Positions 33,101 to 45,611 of a DNA stretch of 64,000 bases are shown here, piece after piece. The stretch is from Zopfochytrium polystomum (Eukaryota; Chytridiomycota; Chytridiomycetes; Chytridiales; Chytridiaceae): contig JAIVFJ010000158.1 of NCBI GenBank assembly GCA_025765615.1, positions 62,001 to 126,000 on the forward strand, given 5' to 3'. The position numbers and the translations under genes are program-made. The stretch's first letter is position 1. The number at the start of each line of letters is the position of its first letter. The notes beneath the pieces are model-generated. The model did no database searches. It was not told the origin of the DNA and saw only the letters and a program-made list of their open reading frames with translations.

Positions 33101-36100
33101 AGCTCGCTTGGCACGACGTGCAACAGGCTGTGGAACTCGCAGAGACAGTCGAAGTGGAGGTAATCCACGATGTTTTGACGTTCACTCAATCGCACTTGCA
33201 GGAGCGTGGGGAGAGCTCGTATGAAACCGCGAAATTCTGCGATTTACTTCTTCGTTCCGTCGAGGGTAAAAGTGAAGATTGGAAGCACGAGCTCGAAAAT
33301 TTTGCGTCAGCGATGACCGAAGCAACCCTGCAATCCATTTCACTTGGAGTGCGGAAGGCGACACCACTATTTCCTCGCCTTCTGCAGTTGTTGGAGGCTT
33401 TCCCCTGCATCTCAGCCACCCTTCAGACCAAAGTTGGCTTCCTTTCCAGCATCCTATTCTTCCAAATAATTCCTGTTTTCTGCAGACGAAAACGTGTCCA
33501 ACGTGGGTGTTCTTGAGCTGGATACCGCAGATGACAGCAATTTTGGATAAGCCCTTTGGAAGAGCACTGTTTCCGCTCGTGCAAAGGGTACGTTCCGCAG
33601 GTTCTCTCCAAACATAACCCTGGCTTGCCGCAGATGGCGAATGAATATCCAAACGCGATCCGGTATCCGCTTGGAATAAGCAGCGAACAATACCAGTTTG
33701 GAAAAGATGCCATGGAAAACGCGGCATTCTTCCAAAGAATTTCTCAAAGCCTTGTCTCCACTAGTGTGCAAAGATTCATTCTGGAACTCCGTCGGCTCGA
33801 AGATCCCTCACACATTTTGAAAGACCTCTGTGAACGCATAGAAGTGAGCAATAACAAGTGTGGGGACTGTTCAGGCGGGGCTGACTCAGCTGTTTGAAGG
33901 CTTTGCTTCAATCCCAAGAGCGTGCATCGCTTTCGCGCGAAATCGAAGGCTTCAAGGACATCTGCCTTCAAAGTCACGGTCTCGGTTCAATTGATATCCG
34001 ATCGCTGCTGCCCTTTTTCAATTTCTTCCTTATTTTTTACTTTCCAACCATTTGGAAACAACTGCTGTTATCCTTAACTTTACATACGCCAGAAATTTTC
34101 AGAAAAGCATGGAAAAGCTTTGATGAGCTTGCTCTGTAAGTACATTATCTGACTCTCGCCCTTTCTTTAACAGAATTCCAAAGCCAATTTTTCAGACCGG
34201 AAGTTCAAGGATTTGGTTAATTACAGATCAAAGATAGGTGCTGAGGGAGAGTCGAAGCCAGGATCCGCTCCATTGAAGACCTTTTCAACCTGGTTGGACG
34301 AGTATGCGCTTGCGAATGTCGAGGTGACTATTCATTCCAAAATTACCACCTCAATAACTTTTGTTTCAGCCTTTGGACTACCTGGAAATGCCAGGCCAGT
34401 ACGGGGGGGATGAGCGTCCAACCATGTCGAGCATCGTGAAGATTTCGAGTTTCTCGCCCAACGTGTTGGTCATGTCGTCCATGCGGCGACCAAAACGACT
34501 GGTTGCGGTTGGCACTGATGAAGTGGAATACCCTTGGCTCGTCAAAGTAAGCGAAAGTATGCTCATTGATCTTGCTAAGGTAGTCCCCCATCTTTCATAG
34601 GGAGGAGAGGATTTACGATTAGATCAGCGGATTCAGCAAATATTTGGAATAATGAATCGTCTCATGTTGAGCAATGCATATTGTCGCCGGCACACCATGC
34701 AATTGCACACCTACAAGGTTTGAACAAAAACAAACGAGGCACCCCAACTCCTATAAACCTGCTCCATGTTGATCAGGTCGTTCCGATGACATCCACACTT
34801 GGATTAATCGAGTGGGTGAATTCGACAAAGCCGCTCAAAAGCTGCATGGCTGACATGCCTGATTTCGACCGCGAGTTCAAAGACAGCCAGAAAGTCTTTG
34901 GCGAGTTTATCAAAACATTTGGGAAATCGAACCAATCAATCATTCAATGTAAGAGAGTCTTTCCTGCTTCTTTGAAAGGAAACCTTGTGAAAATTCTGCG
35001 ATGAACGCTGACAATCGATCGGGAATCGGTGGCCAAGGCTATGACCAGTATCTGAGCGCCCCTCGCGCATCCGTGGTTCCAAAAATGCAAGAATTGTGGA
35101 GAGTCGTCAAGGGCAACTATCTTCGCGATTTTATAATGATTATGGCTGCCACGCCGGAAGCCTTTGTCACCCTGCGGTCCAGATTTGCGACTAGCCTTGC
35201 AGCTCTGAACGTTTGCTCTTACTTACTTGGTACACAGTTCTTTTCATTTTTTCGTTCGGACGAGGCTGATTTATGGCGGTTAAAAAAACAAAAACAAAAA
35301 AAAAAAAATGCAGGCATCGGGGACCGACACTTGGATAACTTCTTGGTCAACTTGAAAACGTAAAGCATTTGGGACTTGTTTTTTTTTTTCCGACGCACTA
35401 ACCGCATTCACACGGCAATTCAATGATGAAGTGGTGGCATTATCGGAATCGATTTCGGACATGCTTTTGGGTGAGCAGCCGTGTGCTCTTTCGTCAGATC
35501 TCGCTCGTGCTGAACGAATTTCAATTCCGATTTTATTGAAGATCGGCAACTGAGGTGCTACCCGTTCCGGAGCTCGTTCCGTTCCGTTTGACGAAGCAAA
35601 TGGAGCGGCTTCTTCTTCCGCTCGGAGTCCCCGTCCTTATGTTGGACCCGATGGTGAACACAATGAGAGGTAAAAATTGAAAAGGATATGCAATATTGGG
35701 ACCACATCTAACGGGGACCACAGCGATTCGCGACGGTGCGGACACTCTGCTGAATGTCTTGAACATTTTCGTCAAGGAACCGCTTATAGAGTGGCGAAAG
35801 TTTGCAGTAAATCAATTGAAACGACAAGGTTTGAGATCGATTTTTCCTTTCCAAATTTGGCGCCTTAAAACCTGAATTCGTAACGAACGAACGAAATACT
35901 TAACCCTTTTGCGTGTTTGCACACCAGGCAAAAGCTCTGTTTCGATGGATATGGAGGCCGAGTCTTTGAGGGCTCCGGCGTGGTATCCACAGCAGAAGCT
36001 AGAGGTAGCCCGACGCAAACTCGAAGGGGAGAATCCTGCATGTAAGTGGCGGCAGACTACATAGGGGGGGTTTTTTTTTTGTTTTTAAGCTTTTTTGGGC

Positions 36101-36381
36101 TTCCTCATCACCCCACTCCTCCCCCTTCCCCGCACTGACTTCTGGCTCTCTCTCAAACTCGAATTCGAGACATACTGGCAGACGAGCTGGCTGCCGGGCA
36201 CGAGAAGAAGCGGTTTTGCGAAGCGTTGAAACAAGTAGCGATGGGTGAGGCCGGGAACCGGCGCAAGGAGGTGGGCCGCCGGTGCGCGAACGCGCGCGAG
36301 CAGGTGGAGTGCCTGGTGGACCTCGCGATGGACCCGAACGTGCTTGGGCGGTCGTGGATGGGGTGGTCGCCGCAGTGCTGA
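21160..36381 (+). CDS. PRKDC: DNA-dependent protein kinase catalytic subunit (DNA-PKcs) orthologue
   Basis: A 15.2-kb gene with several dozen short exons, starting MDVPRLLEGMAQSADAADAI. Collinear matches to DNA-PKcs run throughout: LGIFAGPCKMYMPDEELL-like block (about 22620), DFMILVDYSRFCEWF (about 23430), MEQYKDDLRAACLKLLL (about 23803), NVKSLFKRLYLLCGH (about 25019), LKRLGAAVIFNRIYREF (about 25074), YSKW-free HEAT repeats, and YRRYRDGELPDIEITHKNF (about 30786). The FAT region spans about 31000-34140, then the kinase domain and a FATC end (PNVLGRSWMGWSPQC) at 36381. It binds Ku-held DNA ends and drives non-homologous end joining. All kinase motifs are present, and splice signals allow continuous reading in the parts I checked, so it looks functional. 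Not every N-terminal exon junction was resolved. Confidence 0.95.
30516..30568 (+). other. SQ/TQ autophosphorylation-type cluster of DNA-PKcs
   Basis: In-frame residues SAQEIDSVRPQRLSQTQ end at a donor (GT at 30569), with SQ and TQ at 30555-30566. They precede the conserved ERKKRVAEKQ to YRRYRDGELPDI stretch. This is the position of the human Thr2609 (ABCDE) cluster, though shorter here. Confidence 0.6.
34370..35828 (+). other. PI3K-like kinase domain exons of DNA-PKcs
   Basis: Exons 34370-34546 (PGQYGGDERPT, RRPKRLVAVGTDEVEYPWLVK), 34601-34717 (GGEDLRLDQRIQQIFGIMN), 34777-34948 (VPMTSTLGLIEWV), to 35229 (ATPEAFVTLRSRFATSLA), 35314-35359 (GIGDRHLDNFLVNL, the catalytic loop), 35432-35470 (GGIIGIDFGHAFG, with DFG at 35451-35459), 35542-35669 (SATEVLPVPELVPFRLT) and about 35725-35828. 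All catalytic residues of the family are retained. Confidence 0.93.
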
Positions 36382-37206
36382 TGATGGCTGATATGAGCGA
36401 TTGTTGTTGCGTCTGCGCGTCTGAATTTCCTCTCGATCGTTGAAAGAAAATGATCGTTAAATACAGTGAAAAAACTCCGAGTGCGATGCGACGGCAATTT
36501 TTGAAAATCCAGAGTGTTGTCGCCGCGGGGCGGGGGTCCCCCGTTGCGCCGCGTTCATCCGGCCGCGTTGGTCCGGCCGCTGGGTCGTCGTCGACTCCGC
36601 AACCCTGTCGGGACCACCAAGAAACATCAACCCAAGAAATCCACCCCACCCCATCCACTCGTTTTTTCGTTCATTCATTTATTTATGCAAGCCCAAGCCG
36701 GGAAAATCGATCGGCGCTTCTGCCATGTGCTCACACCCTTTGCTTCCCTTTTTCGGCGTTTTTTTTTTTTTTTTTTTTTTTTTGGGGATCACAGAAGATC
36801 TGTCTGACTGTCTGTCTGTATGCCTGTCTGCATGCAGTGCGCGGCCAGTAGCTTGTTGGGTGAGAGTCTGCTGTCCGGCTCCGCCCGGCTGTCTCTCTGT
36901 CTCTGTCTGCCTGTCTGTCTCGGGGAAGTGCCGGCATTTCACCACACACTGGTGGCGCGACAGTCGGCTTTTTGCTGACCAATCGGCCCCACCCTTCTTC
37001 TAATCAGCACTCCAGCATACACACACCCACCAGGAGGGAAGGAACCTCTCGTCGGACGTCCGACGACCCGCGAGAAACTCGCGCACACACACTATCGCAC
37101 CCTCATCGTCCTACTCGCCCTCCCCCCTCCTCCTCCTCACAACGTCTTCTCACCGTCGTTGGCCTCGCCGTCCTCATCGTCCTAGCCTGCCTCCTCTGCC
37201 GGCGTC
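36382..37206. other. intergenic region with T24 tract and CTGT repeats
   Basis: No gene supported. A T-run lies at about 36760-36783 and CTGT-rich microsatellite at about 36800-36925. The 3' end is the upstream region of the first MFS gene. Confidence 0.6.
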
Positions 37207-39356
37207 ATGAGCTCTGCTCTTTCGCCACAACGCGCGAAGGCCACGGCGACCGCTGCTGCCTCCGCCGCATCCGCCGACCCCGCATCCCGCACCAGCTCGC
37301 CCGCGCCGCTGACTTCCTCCTCCCCTTCTTCTTCCGTTGCGTCCCTTTACCGTAACTGGTCCACCGCCATGTCCTCGCCCGAGCTGCGGCCCTTTATGTA
37401 CCTCCCCAGTTTGGCCGTCCTGGACTTTGCATTCGCGGTGGTAACGTGTCGCAATTAATCTCTGTTTGGGGCGGGATTGTCCGCAGACCACCGCATGCAT
37501 CACGCCACCCCGCTGACGCTCACCCCCCCACCCATCAGAGAACCGCATCGCAAGCGCAGTTTATCATCCAAAAGGTCTGCTTGTCGCACTACCTCTCCCG
37601 TGGCACCTCCCTCCTTCCCCTCCCAAACGACTCGATCAAATGCGACGCCCCGGAAGTGCAGAAGGAAATCGCCGAGTTCAATGCCAACTGCCTCGCGATG
37701 ATCCTTGTGCCCTCGCTGTTCACATCCATCATCGTCGGGTACTCCTCAGATATTATTGGTCGCAAGCCCATCATCTCCATGGTGGCGTTCGCCATGCTAT
37801 TCGCCATGGTGACGCCGTACTTTGTTGTGTCATTCGACCTTCCGTACCAGGCATTCTACCTCCCGGACCTGCTGCTGGGTCTAGTTGGTGGGTTTGCTGC
37901 CATTGGTAGCGTGGGGTTCTCCAGCCTCGTGGACTTGACCACCACCGCGAACCGCACCCGCGTCATCGGAACGTACTCGGGCGTCATGGTGTGCGTATCG
38001 CTCACTGCAGTCGCCGTCGGCGGCGTGGTGACCGGAAACCCGAGCGTCGGACACTTGGAGGCGTTCCTACCCGTCTTTCGCCTGTCGGCCATTCTTGGCG
38101 TCATCGGTGTTATGTGCGGATCTTGCTTCCTACACGCTCACTTGTTTTTCGCTGCTGGGGGATTGGTGCATGTACTAACACGAGTCGCTTCGTGTTCTTT
38201 TTTTTTTTTTCCGCAGGGCGCTCGTATTCGGAACAACGGAAACGCTCCCGACCAAATCCGCACCGACCAAATCCTCAATCAAAACGATCGTGTCCACGCC
38301 AGTGACGATCCTCAAAAAGAGCTGGCCCGCGCTTTCGCGCATCCCGCTCGCCATTCTCGCGCTGCAGATTGTGCTGGCAGCCGGCTCCTTCCGCTACAGC
38401 TTTGACACGCAGCTGTCGAACCTTCGGTTCGGATGGGGCACGCGCGACACGTCCATCTTTGGGTTCGTCGAGCGCATCGTCGGCGGGATCTTGAGCGGCG
38501 TCTTGCTGCCGACCTTGGAAGGCGTGCTCCGTCGCATCTTCAATCGCGACGCGCTCAAGACCTCGGCTGGCGCGGAGGCTGAGGCCGGTGCCTACCCGCA
38601 GGCCCTGGAGACGTCGCCGCTGTTGGGAGGCGCTGCTGGGTCGCCGTCGTCGTCGTCTTCGAGCTCAGGACCGGCGCCTGCGGTTGACGTTGAGGACGCA
38701 AAGAGCAATGTGCTCCACGAAGACGAGCAGCGCAAAGTGACGGTCAAGATCCACACGACGCTGGTCCGCTTCACGCTGTTTGGTTCCCTCATTGGCGCCC
38801 TGATTTTCGCAACAGCAAAAAAAGGATGGATGTGGTTCGCAGGTTTGCATCACTCCCTTTTTCTTTGCCTTTCTCCCACGAATCGCGTCTTCCATATTCC
38901 GCGGCAGCTGAAAAAAAAGGTTCCCACCCATCACGCCAGGTCTTCCGTTTATTGGACTCACTGGAATCACGTCAACTTGCATTCGACTGACTATTTCGGA
39001 GTTCGTCACCCCGGCACAAATGGCACTCACCAACTCAATTGTGGGATTTATCGACACTGTCGTCATCCTCTTTAGCACCCGGGTAATGATTGTGTTACCA
39101 ATCCGCATGTTTTTCTGACCTCCTTCGCGGTCGCTTCACGAACCACTTTTCTCGAAACAAATAGCTGGCAGCATTCCTTTACCCTGATTACTATTTCCTC
39201 TCAGCCGCCGTGTTCGCGCTGGACCTCGCGATTTCCCTGATCGTCAAAGTCAGACCACCCCCGCCCAACGAGGCGGTCTCATTCTCCGAGAGCTCTCCCT
39301 CGCCGTCGGCAACATCGTCCAGCGAAAACAGCGGCGAAGCCGTTCATTCCGCTTGA
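37207..39356 (+). CDS. MFS transporter, 589 aa (tandem copy 1)
   Basis: Exons 37207-37440, 37539-38113, 38217-38842, 38940-39082 and 39165-39356 total 1770 nt in frame. The N-terminus is Ser/Ala-rich and cytosolic. Twelve hydrophobic segments follow, with the MFS motif A variant GYSSDIIGRKP in loop 2-3 and GFSSLVDLTTTANRTRVIG in loop 4-5. A central loop is acidic and Ser-rich with a dileucine-like ETSPLLGG. The second half ends SEFVTPAQMALTNSIVGF and a Ser-rich tail. MFS proteins move small solutes across membranes; overall character recalls SLC46/proton-coupled folate-type fungal MFS proteins, but the substrate cannot be told. Its neighbour at 40955-42966 is a duplicate with the same intron positions. 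Confidence 0.88.
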
Positions 39357-39570
39357 AAAAAAATGTGCCCAGGGACGCGGGAAGAGAAGCGAGTGTTTGC
39401 TTTAATGGTTTTGCAGCTCTGTCCCACGCTGTTCTTTTTCTTTTCTCCTTCCGCCCTTTTTTGGGTTCCCCTTGGTTTCCCACCTGCTTGAGACTCGCGG
39501 CCTTCGCACGCTTATGCTCCGCCCCACCCTGTTTTCTGTCAACGGGCTTATCGCGTCCTCATCCATTCTT

Positions 39571-39606
<36 letters not shown>

Positions 39607-40472
39607 GCCCTCCCCCACACCGCAGACGGCAGGCTCAGCACGCCCTGTCCTCGGGTTGTTACGCATCACTCACGCGCATCTCGCCCTACCCGCCCTCTCC
39701 TTCCCATCTGTTACTGACCGCTATTCTATGTCACTTGTCTCACTGCTTGAAGCCTGTACCCGTTTGGGCACCGCTTCTTGCGTCTTGGCCAAAGAGTTTC
39801 TTCCCTTGCTTTAAGTCACTCCTCCCCAAACCTCTCCCCCCTCACTCGGTGTCGCTTGTCTGTCCTCTCGCTCATCCCTATCTTGACTGCCCCCAGCCCC
39901 TTTCTTTCTGGAGCGAAACCCCAGAGGGAGGGGGTCTCGTGGGTGAGGGGGGGCGTCTTGTTCGATTTCAACGGGAGGAGAGGGCCTTGCTTGCTTTCTC
40001 GAGCGGACTGGGTAGGCCCTTTGTGTGTGCGTGTGTGTGAGTTTTTTTTTTCTTGTTCCGTGGTTTGCGTTTACGTACGGTGGGTGCAAGGGAAGGGCTG
40101 TGTGAGTGTGTGTGATGTGTGTGAGTGTGTGTGTATGTGTGTGTGTGTGTGTGCTTGTGGATGTGGTTCTGTCGTTTGTTTTCCTCGTTCTTCAACCCCC
40201 GCTCTTCTTTTGCGGGGCGGATGAAGATGAAGCACCTCATAGCCGCGCAAAAAGAATGTTCAACAGACTCAAACCGAGCCGGGAGGAAACCTTCTTCGCA
40301 TCGGCCCCCCGGGACGCAAACCGAACGTATTCACAACTAACTGTGGTTGACTGTTTGGAAGGTTCTGCAGTGCAATGTTTGTTCTGCCAAACCAAGAGCA
40401 TTGTCAAATGGATTGCAATCTTTCATTTCCGGATTTGGCGGGCGCGCCCCACGGTTTTTTTGGTTTTTTTTT

Positions 40473-40505
<33 letters not shown>

Positions 40506-40681
40506 TCTTCGCAGTTTGCGCAAAGCCGCGCACGACTGTTTGGTCTCTTTCGGTGTCGCCCTAATCGGGCAGGTGGGACCACCCAATTTCTCCATTTCTG
40601 CGTCGTCCTTTCTGTCGCTCTGTCTCCCTGTCTCACTGTCTCACTCACACTCTGTCTCTCTCTCTCTCTAATCTCTCTCTC

Positions 40682-40761
<80 letters not shown>

Positions 40762-40954
40762 GCTCTGACTGTCTGTCTCTGCCCCACAATCCCTGAAAGG
40801 GATGGGATGCTTCCATTGCCTTTTTTTCTCCCTGTCTCATCCTCCAACTCCGCCTTCCAAACACGTCGGCCACGTCTCCGCCACACTCCAGCACCCACTA
40901 CGCACGACCCCGGAGACCCGCCTGACAAAAAACCCAACCAGCACTCTACCCATA
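39357..40954. repeat. intergenic homopolymers and microsatellites
   Basis: Holds a T34 run (about 39571-39604), (GT)n at about 40100-40150, T-rich runs at about 40456-40506, and (CT)n at about 40636-40758. Open Ser-Leu frames are artefacts. The last about 150 bp precede MFS copy 2. Confidence 0.8.
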
Positions 40955-42966
40955 ATGCCGGGCGAAGCCGTCGCCGCAGACGCCGCTGATGCGCGGTGGC
41001 CATCGCCGCGGTCCGCCCGCTGGCGACCATACATGTACCTTCCAAGCCTGATCGTGCTGTCCTTGTCCACGAGTATGGTGAGGATGCCGCGCCCCCCAAC
41101 CAGCTACCCCACCACAACTTTGCGGCGCGCCCTGTCGCTTCGCCCGCTGCATTTTGCATCCCGCCCCTGACCGTTAATGTCATCCCCCCCCCACCCCCAC
41201 CCCAAGTCCGCCGCCTCGGAAGCGCAGTTCTTGATTCAAAAGATTTGCCTGTCGCACTACCTCGCGCACGGCGTATCCGCGGCGGGCGCCCTCGCTGGCG
41301 ACTCCATCACGTGCGACTCGTCCGAGATCCAGAGGGAGATCGCAGACTTTACGGCGACCCAGCTCTACATGACCGTGGTGCCGTCGCTCTTCACCTCCAT
41401 CATCTTTGGATACTCGTCCGACATTGTGGGCCGCAAGCCCGTCATCACCGTCATGGCGCTCGTTGCCGCCTTTGCAGTGCTGTGCCCTTACGTCGTCGTC
41501 TCGTTTGATCTGCCTTTCCGGTTTTTCTACCTGCCGTACTTGTTGATCGGCCTCACGGGCGGCTTTGCCGCCGCGGTGAGCGTCGGCTTTTCGAGCTTGG
41601 TCGACCTCACCACGACCGCGAATCGCGCTTCGGTCATGGGTGTTTACTCTGGCATCACGACGTGCATCTCGCTTGTCGCGGTTCCCCTCGGTGGATACAT
41701 CACCGGTAATCCAGATGTAGGCGATTTCGACGCGTTCTTGCCAGTCTTCCGCCTCTCCTCGGCTCTCGGCATCGTTGGCATTCTGTGCGTTTTTCCTCTT
41801 CAATTCTTGCTTTTTTCTTTTTCGGTCAAGCGATCGGGGGTGCGTTCCCGCTAATTGTCGCCCATACAGTCTCCTCATCTTTGGAACGTCCGAAACGTTG
41901 GCCAAAAAGTCCAGCGATGCACCCTCTCCACTCAAATCCATCCTGGCCATGCCGGCGGCCATTTTGGCAAAGAGCGGACCTGCGCTGAAACGCGTGCCGC
42001 TGCCGCTCCTCGTGTTGCAAATCCTTCTCAGCTCCACCACCGCTCGACTGGTCTTCGACACGCAGCTGTCGAACTACCGCTTCGGCTGGGGGCCTCAAGA
42101 CACCTCGCTCTTCAGCTTTATCGATATGATCGCCAGCGGAATCCTCACCGCCCTGATTCTACCGGGCGTCGAGGGGATCTTACGAAGATTGTTCAACAGG
42201 CACGCATCGCGACGCGCCGCGGCTGGCACCGACGTGGAGGCGGTTGCGACAACGGCGGCGCCTCGACCTCCGAGCGAAGAGAGTCCGCTGCTTGGGGATG
42301 GTGCCCGCGGTTCTTCCCCGCTGCCTCGAGGGGTTTCTCCGTCCCTGCCAATTGAGGATGACGAAGCAAAGAAGGATTCTGTTCACGAGGACGAACAGAG
42401 GACCGTTACTGTCAAAGTGCACTCGTATCTGATACGGTACTCGATGGCCGGAGCGGTTGCAGGAGCGCTGATTTTCGCGAGTGCGACGCAAGGATGGATG
42501 TGGCTCGCAGGTTCGTTTTTTTTTGCTTTGCGAGGCCTCTCGTTCCAAATTCCTGGCGAGCCTGATTTGCGGTGAAAAAAATGCAGGCGTTCCTGTTTTG
42601 GGGCTGGTGTACATTGGTGGAACTTGCGTGCGGCTTTCGATATCGGAGTATGTCCCTCCTACCGAAATGGCACTTACGAACTCGATAATTGGATTTGTCG
42701 ACTCTATCGCAATCTTGTTTGCCACTTGGGTGAGGATGGATGGCTGCACTGCTGGATTCTGGTTTTTGGAACTTGACGACTTTCTTCCTTTGATGCAGGT
42801 TGCTACTTTCCTTTACCCCCACTACTACTATATGGTTGCCGCGATCTACTCAATCATTCTTAGCATCGCTCTCCTTGTGAAATTGAAACCACCACCTCCA
42901 CACCAATCCGCGACTGACACTGACAGCCCGTCCGCCGGCGAAACCGATACCGCTGGAACCCTCTGA
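40955..42966 (+). CDS. MFS transporter, 550 aa (tandem copy 2)
   Basis: Exons 40955-41077, 41207-41784, 41870-42510, 42587-42729 and 42799-42966 total 1653 nt in frame. It has the same domain order as copy 1: MYLPSLIVLSLSTSM, then SEAQFLIQKICLSHYL, motif A GYSSDIVGRKP, GFSSLVDLTTTANRASVMG, and LLIFGTSETL at the start of the central loop (EESPLLGDG). It ends EYVPPTEMALTNSIIGF. The four intron positions and phases equal those of copy 1, and exon 4 is 143 nt in both, so the pair arose by tandem duplication. The N-terminal Ser-rich extension is shorter. Substrate unknown. Confidence 0.88.
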
Positions 42967-43329
42967 GAGAACGGCCCGGGACGCCCCACCCACACCTAGT
43001 TCCTTCTATCTGACTCCTAAAAACCTTGCAAACCCTCCATCTGGAGAGTTTCTTCGGAGAGTCGCTAGTTGGAACCCTTTCATTGGCGCACAGGTTTTGT
43101 TGGTGGGGCGCACACGCGAAGCTGTTCGCGCTGCTTGTGATGGGACCTCGAGCGCGTGCGCACCTCTTCTTCTATTTTTTCACATTCTTCTTCACTGTTT
43201 GTCCTTTCCGTTGTCGACCTCATGAAGTGGCCACCCAGAAGAAGACTACGCGACCAGGAACTCACACACACATAAAAAAAAAAAAAAAAAAGAAAAGAAA
43301 AAAGCAGAGAAAGAAACGATCTGGCAGCC
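42967..43329. other. intergenic, upstream of PPIL2
   Basis: No gene seen. An A18 tract lies at about 43274-43291 just before the PPIL2 start. Confidence 0.6.
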
Positions 43330-43701
43330 ATGGGGAAAGACACTGACAAGGTGCAGTTCTGGTTTGGTTGGACTTGTCCGCCTGGACACACAGGCAATGC
43401 TGACCGATTAGCCATGCTAGATGTACATTGTGAGGCGATTTCAGAATCCTTTCCCGCAAAACAGGTTGATATTAAACGATCGTCACAACTATCCCTTTTC
43501 CCACGGCAATCCAAGACGCACTCGGAGTGGTCAACGCTCCACTTTGGGCACGGGTAAGACGGCGATTGGGCTTCTGTTATCAACCTTCCAACAGTCGCAA
43601 CACTCACCCTGCAGATCTCCAGTGGTTACAAGGGAAAAAAGACCGGCCGAGAGTTTCAGAGGTTGCCTTTCTACTGGTGAGGAATGGCCGATCCGCGCCT
43701 T

Positions 43702-43736
<35 letters not shown>

Positions 43737-45611
43737 CCTCCCCCGCTTCGCCCACTAACTGCAGTGGCCAACTCCGCAGCTGCGCTCTCTCGCTGACGCC
43801 TTTCGAAAACCCGCGGTGCACGAAAGACGGATACATTTTTGAACTTCTGTGAGCAAGCGCCAGTCATCATTGAGACCTTGTTTTTTTGTAACATTGCTTT
43901 CAAGAAATATAGTTCCGTGGCTAAAGAAGCATGGAACAAACCCAATCACCGGGGAGCCTCTGGCGACCAAGGACCTTATCACATTGCATTTTCACAAAAA
44001 TTCGTCTGGCGAGTACCATGACCCCATCACGTTCAAGGTCTTTACAGAGGTATGCACCGTCTGGGGAGTTGCGGACACTCACTTGTGCCTACCCCCACCA
44101 CCAAAGAGCACTCACATCGTCGCTGTCGGAACAACTGGTCACGTGTACGCGTACGAGTCGATTGACGAACTGAATATCAAACCAAAGAATTGGAATGACC
44201 TGATGACGGACGAGCCATTCAAGCGTAAAGATTTAATTACAATTCAGGTGCCCACGAATCTTTGCGAAAAATCGTCAATCGCCGTAAATGCTAACATCAC
44301 AAACAGGATCCCCACAACCTTGCCGGTCGAGACATTAGTCAATTTCACTACCGCGCCAAAGGGCTGGAGCTGCCGGACTCTGTCGCCGCTTCGACCGGCA
44401 CCGGTGCGTCCACCTCCAGCAGCGACGCCATCAACGCCCGCGGCACCACTGCACGCATTCTCGCTGAAATGGCGCCGAAAAAGCCAGCAGCCCCGCCCGC
44501 AACGTCGTCCTCTGCTGTCACGCCTTCTTTCGTTCCCGTCGCCTCCCGCTCCTACAACCAGGCCCACTTTTCAAACAATGCCGTCGCCGCTTCGTTCACG
44601 TCCTTGGGTGCCGTTGCGGTCACCAACAACGCGCCGGCTGTCATCTCGGACGACGAGTACCTGATCAGCAAGGTGAAGGGCAATGGGTACGCTCAAATTA
44701 AAACAAGTTTGGGAGACTTGAACATTGAGCTGTACTGTGGCGACACTCCAAGAACATGCTTAAACTTCCTAATGCTTGCAAAGTCCGGTAGGTCGCGAGG
44801 AAACTGTTTACAGAATCCCTGAGGTCTTGAACTTATCTCACGCCACGCCACGCCCCACCAGGCTACTACAAAAACGTTCCCTTCCATCGTTTGATCCCAA
44901 AGTTTATGATACAAACGGGCGACCCGACCGGAACGGGCAAAGGCGGTAAATCGTACTACGGCTACCCCTTCCCGGACGAATTCCACCCCAACCACTCGCA
45001 CAAGGAGCGAGGGACCCTGTCCATGGCAAACCGCGGTACCGACACCAACCAGTCCCAGTTTTTCGTCACGTTTGGCGCCTGCACGCACTTGGACAAGAAG
45101 CACACCGTCTTTGGCAAAGTCGTGGGGGGCATGGACGTTCTGGACAAGATGGAGAGCGTGCCCGCGGATAAGTTGGACAAGCCAAAGGTGTGGACACGTT
45201 TCTGGCTGCCATCTCCCTCCCTCCCTCCCCCTCTCTAAGCGTTATATTCCAATTTGCTTTTTGCAGCTCCCCATTACCATGGAAGACGTCGTCGTGTTTG
45301 TCGACCCGTTCGACGACGTCCGCAAAGTGATTGCCGGTGAGGACGAGGCCACCGTGAAGAAGCGAGCCCGCGACGCCGCGCGGCAGTCGCGGCGCGAGGC
45401 CAGTGAGCGGGCCAACGAGGCCCCCGCGTCGTCCGGCGGGGCGATCGGCAAATACCTCAACCTCGAGACGGCAAAGAAACGCGCAAGCGAGAGCGTGATC
45501 GCGGACGACGTCGTGACGCGAGGGGCGCCAGGGACGGGGGCCGCTGCGGCAGAAGGCGAGAAGAAGAAGAAGCCAAAGACGGGAGGGTTTTCGAATTTCG
45601 ATTCGTGGTAG
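43330..45611 (+). CDS. PPIL2: U-box cyclophilin (PPIL2/CYC4-like), 539 aa
   Basis: Nine exons: 43330-43350, 43516-43553, 43623-43676, 43780-43848, 43905-44049, 44107-44247, 44307-44787, 44862-45187 and 45267-45611. They total 1620 nt in frame. The N-terminus gives MGKDTDK, HSEWSTLHFG, FQRLPFYCCALSLTPFENP, and LNIVPWLKKHGTNPITGEP, the U-box. STHIVAVGTTGHVYAYESID follows. The cyclophilin domain runs from YAQIKTSLGDLNIELYCGD through FHRLIPKFMIQTGDPTGTG and QSQFFVTFG to HTVFGKVVGGMDVLDKME. The tail ends GGFSNFDSW, as in the family. In other eukaryotes the protein is nuclear, spliceosome-associated and has ubiquitin-ligase activity. The short second exon is inferred by alignment to recalled homologues; exon 1 to 2 may hide one more small exon. 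Confidence 0.93.
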
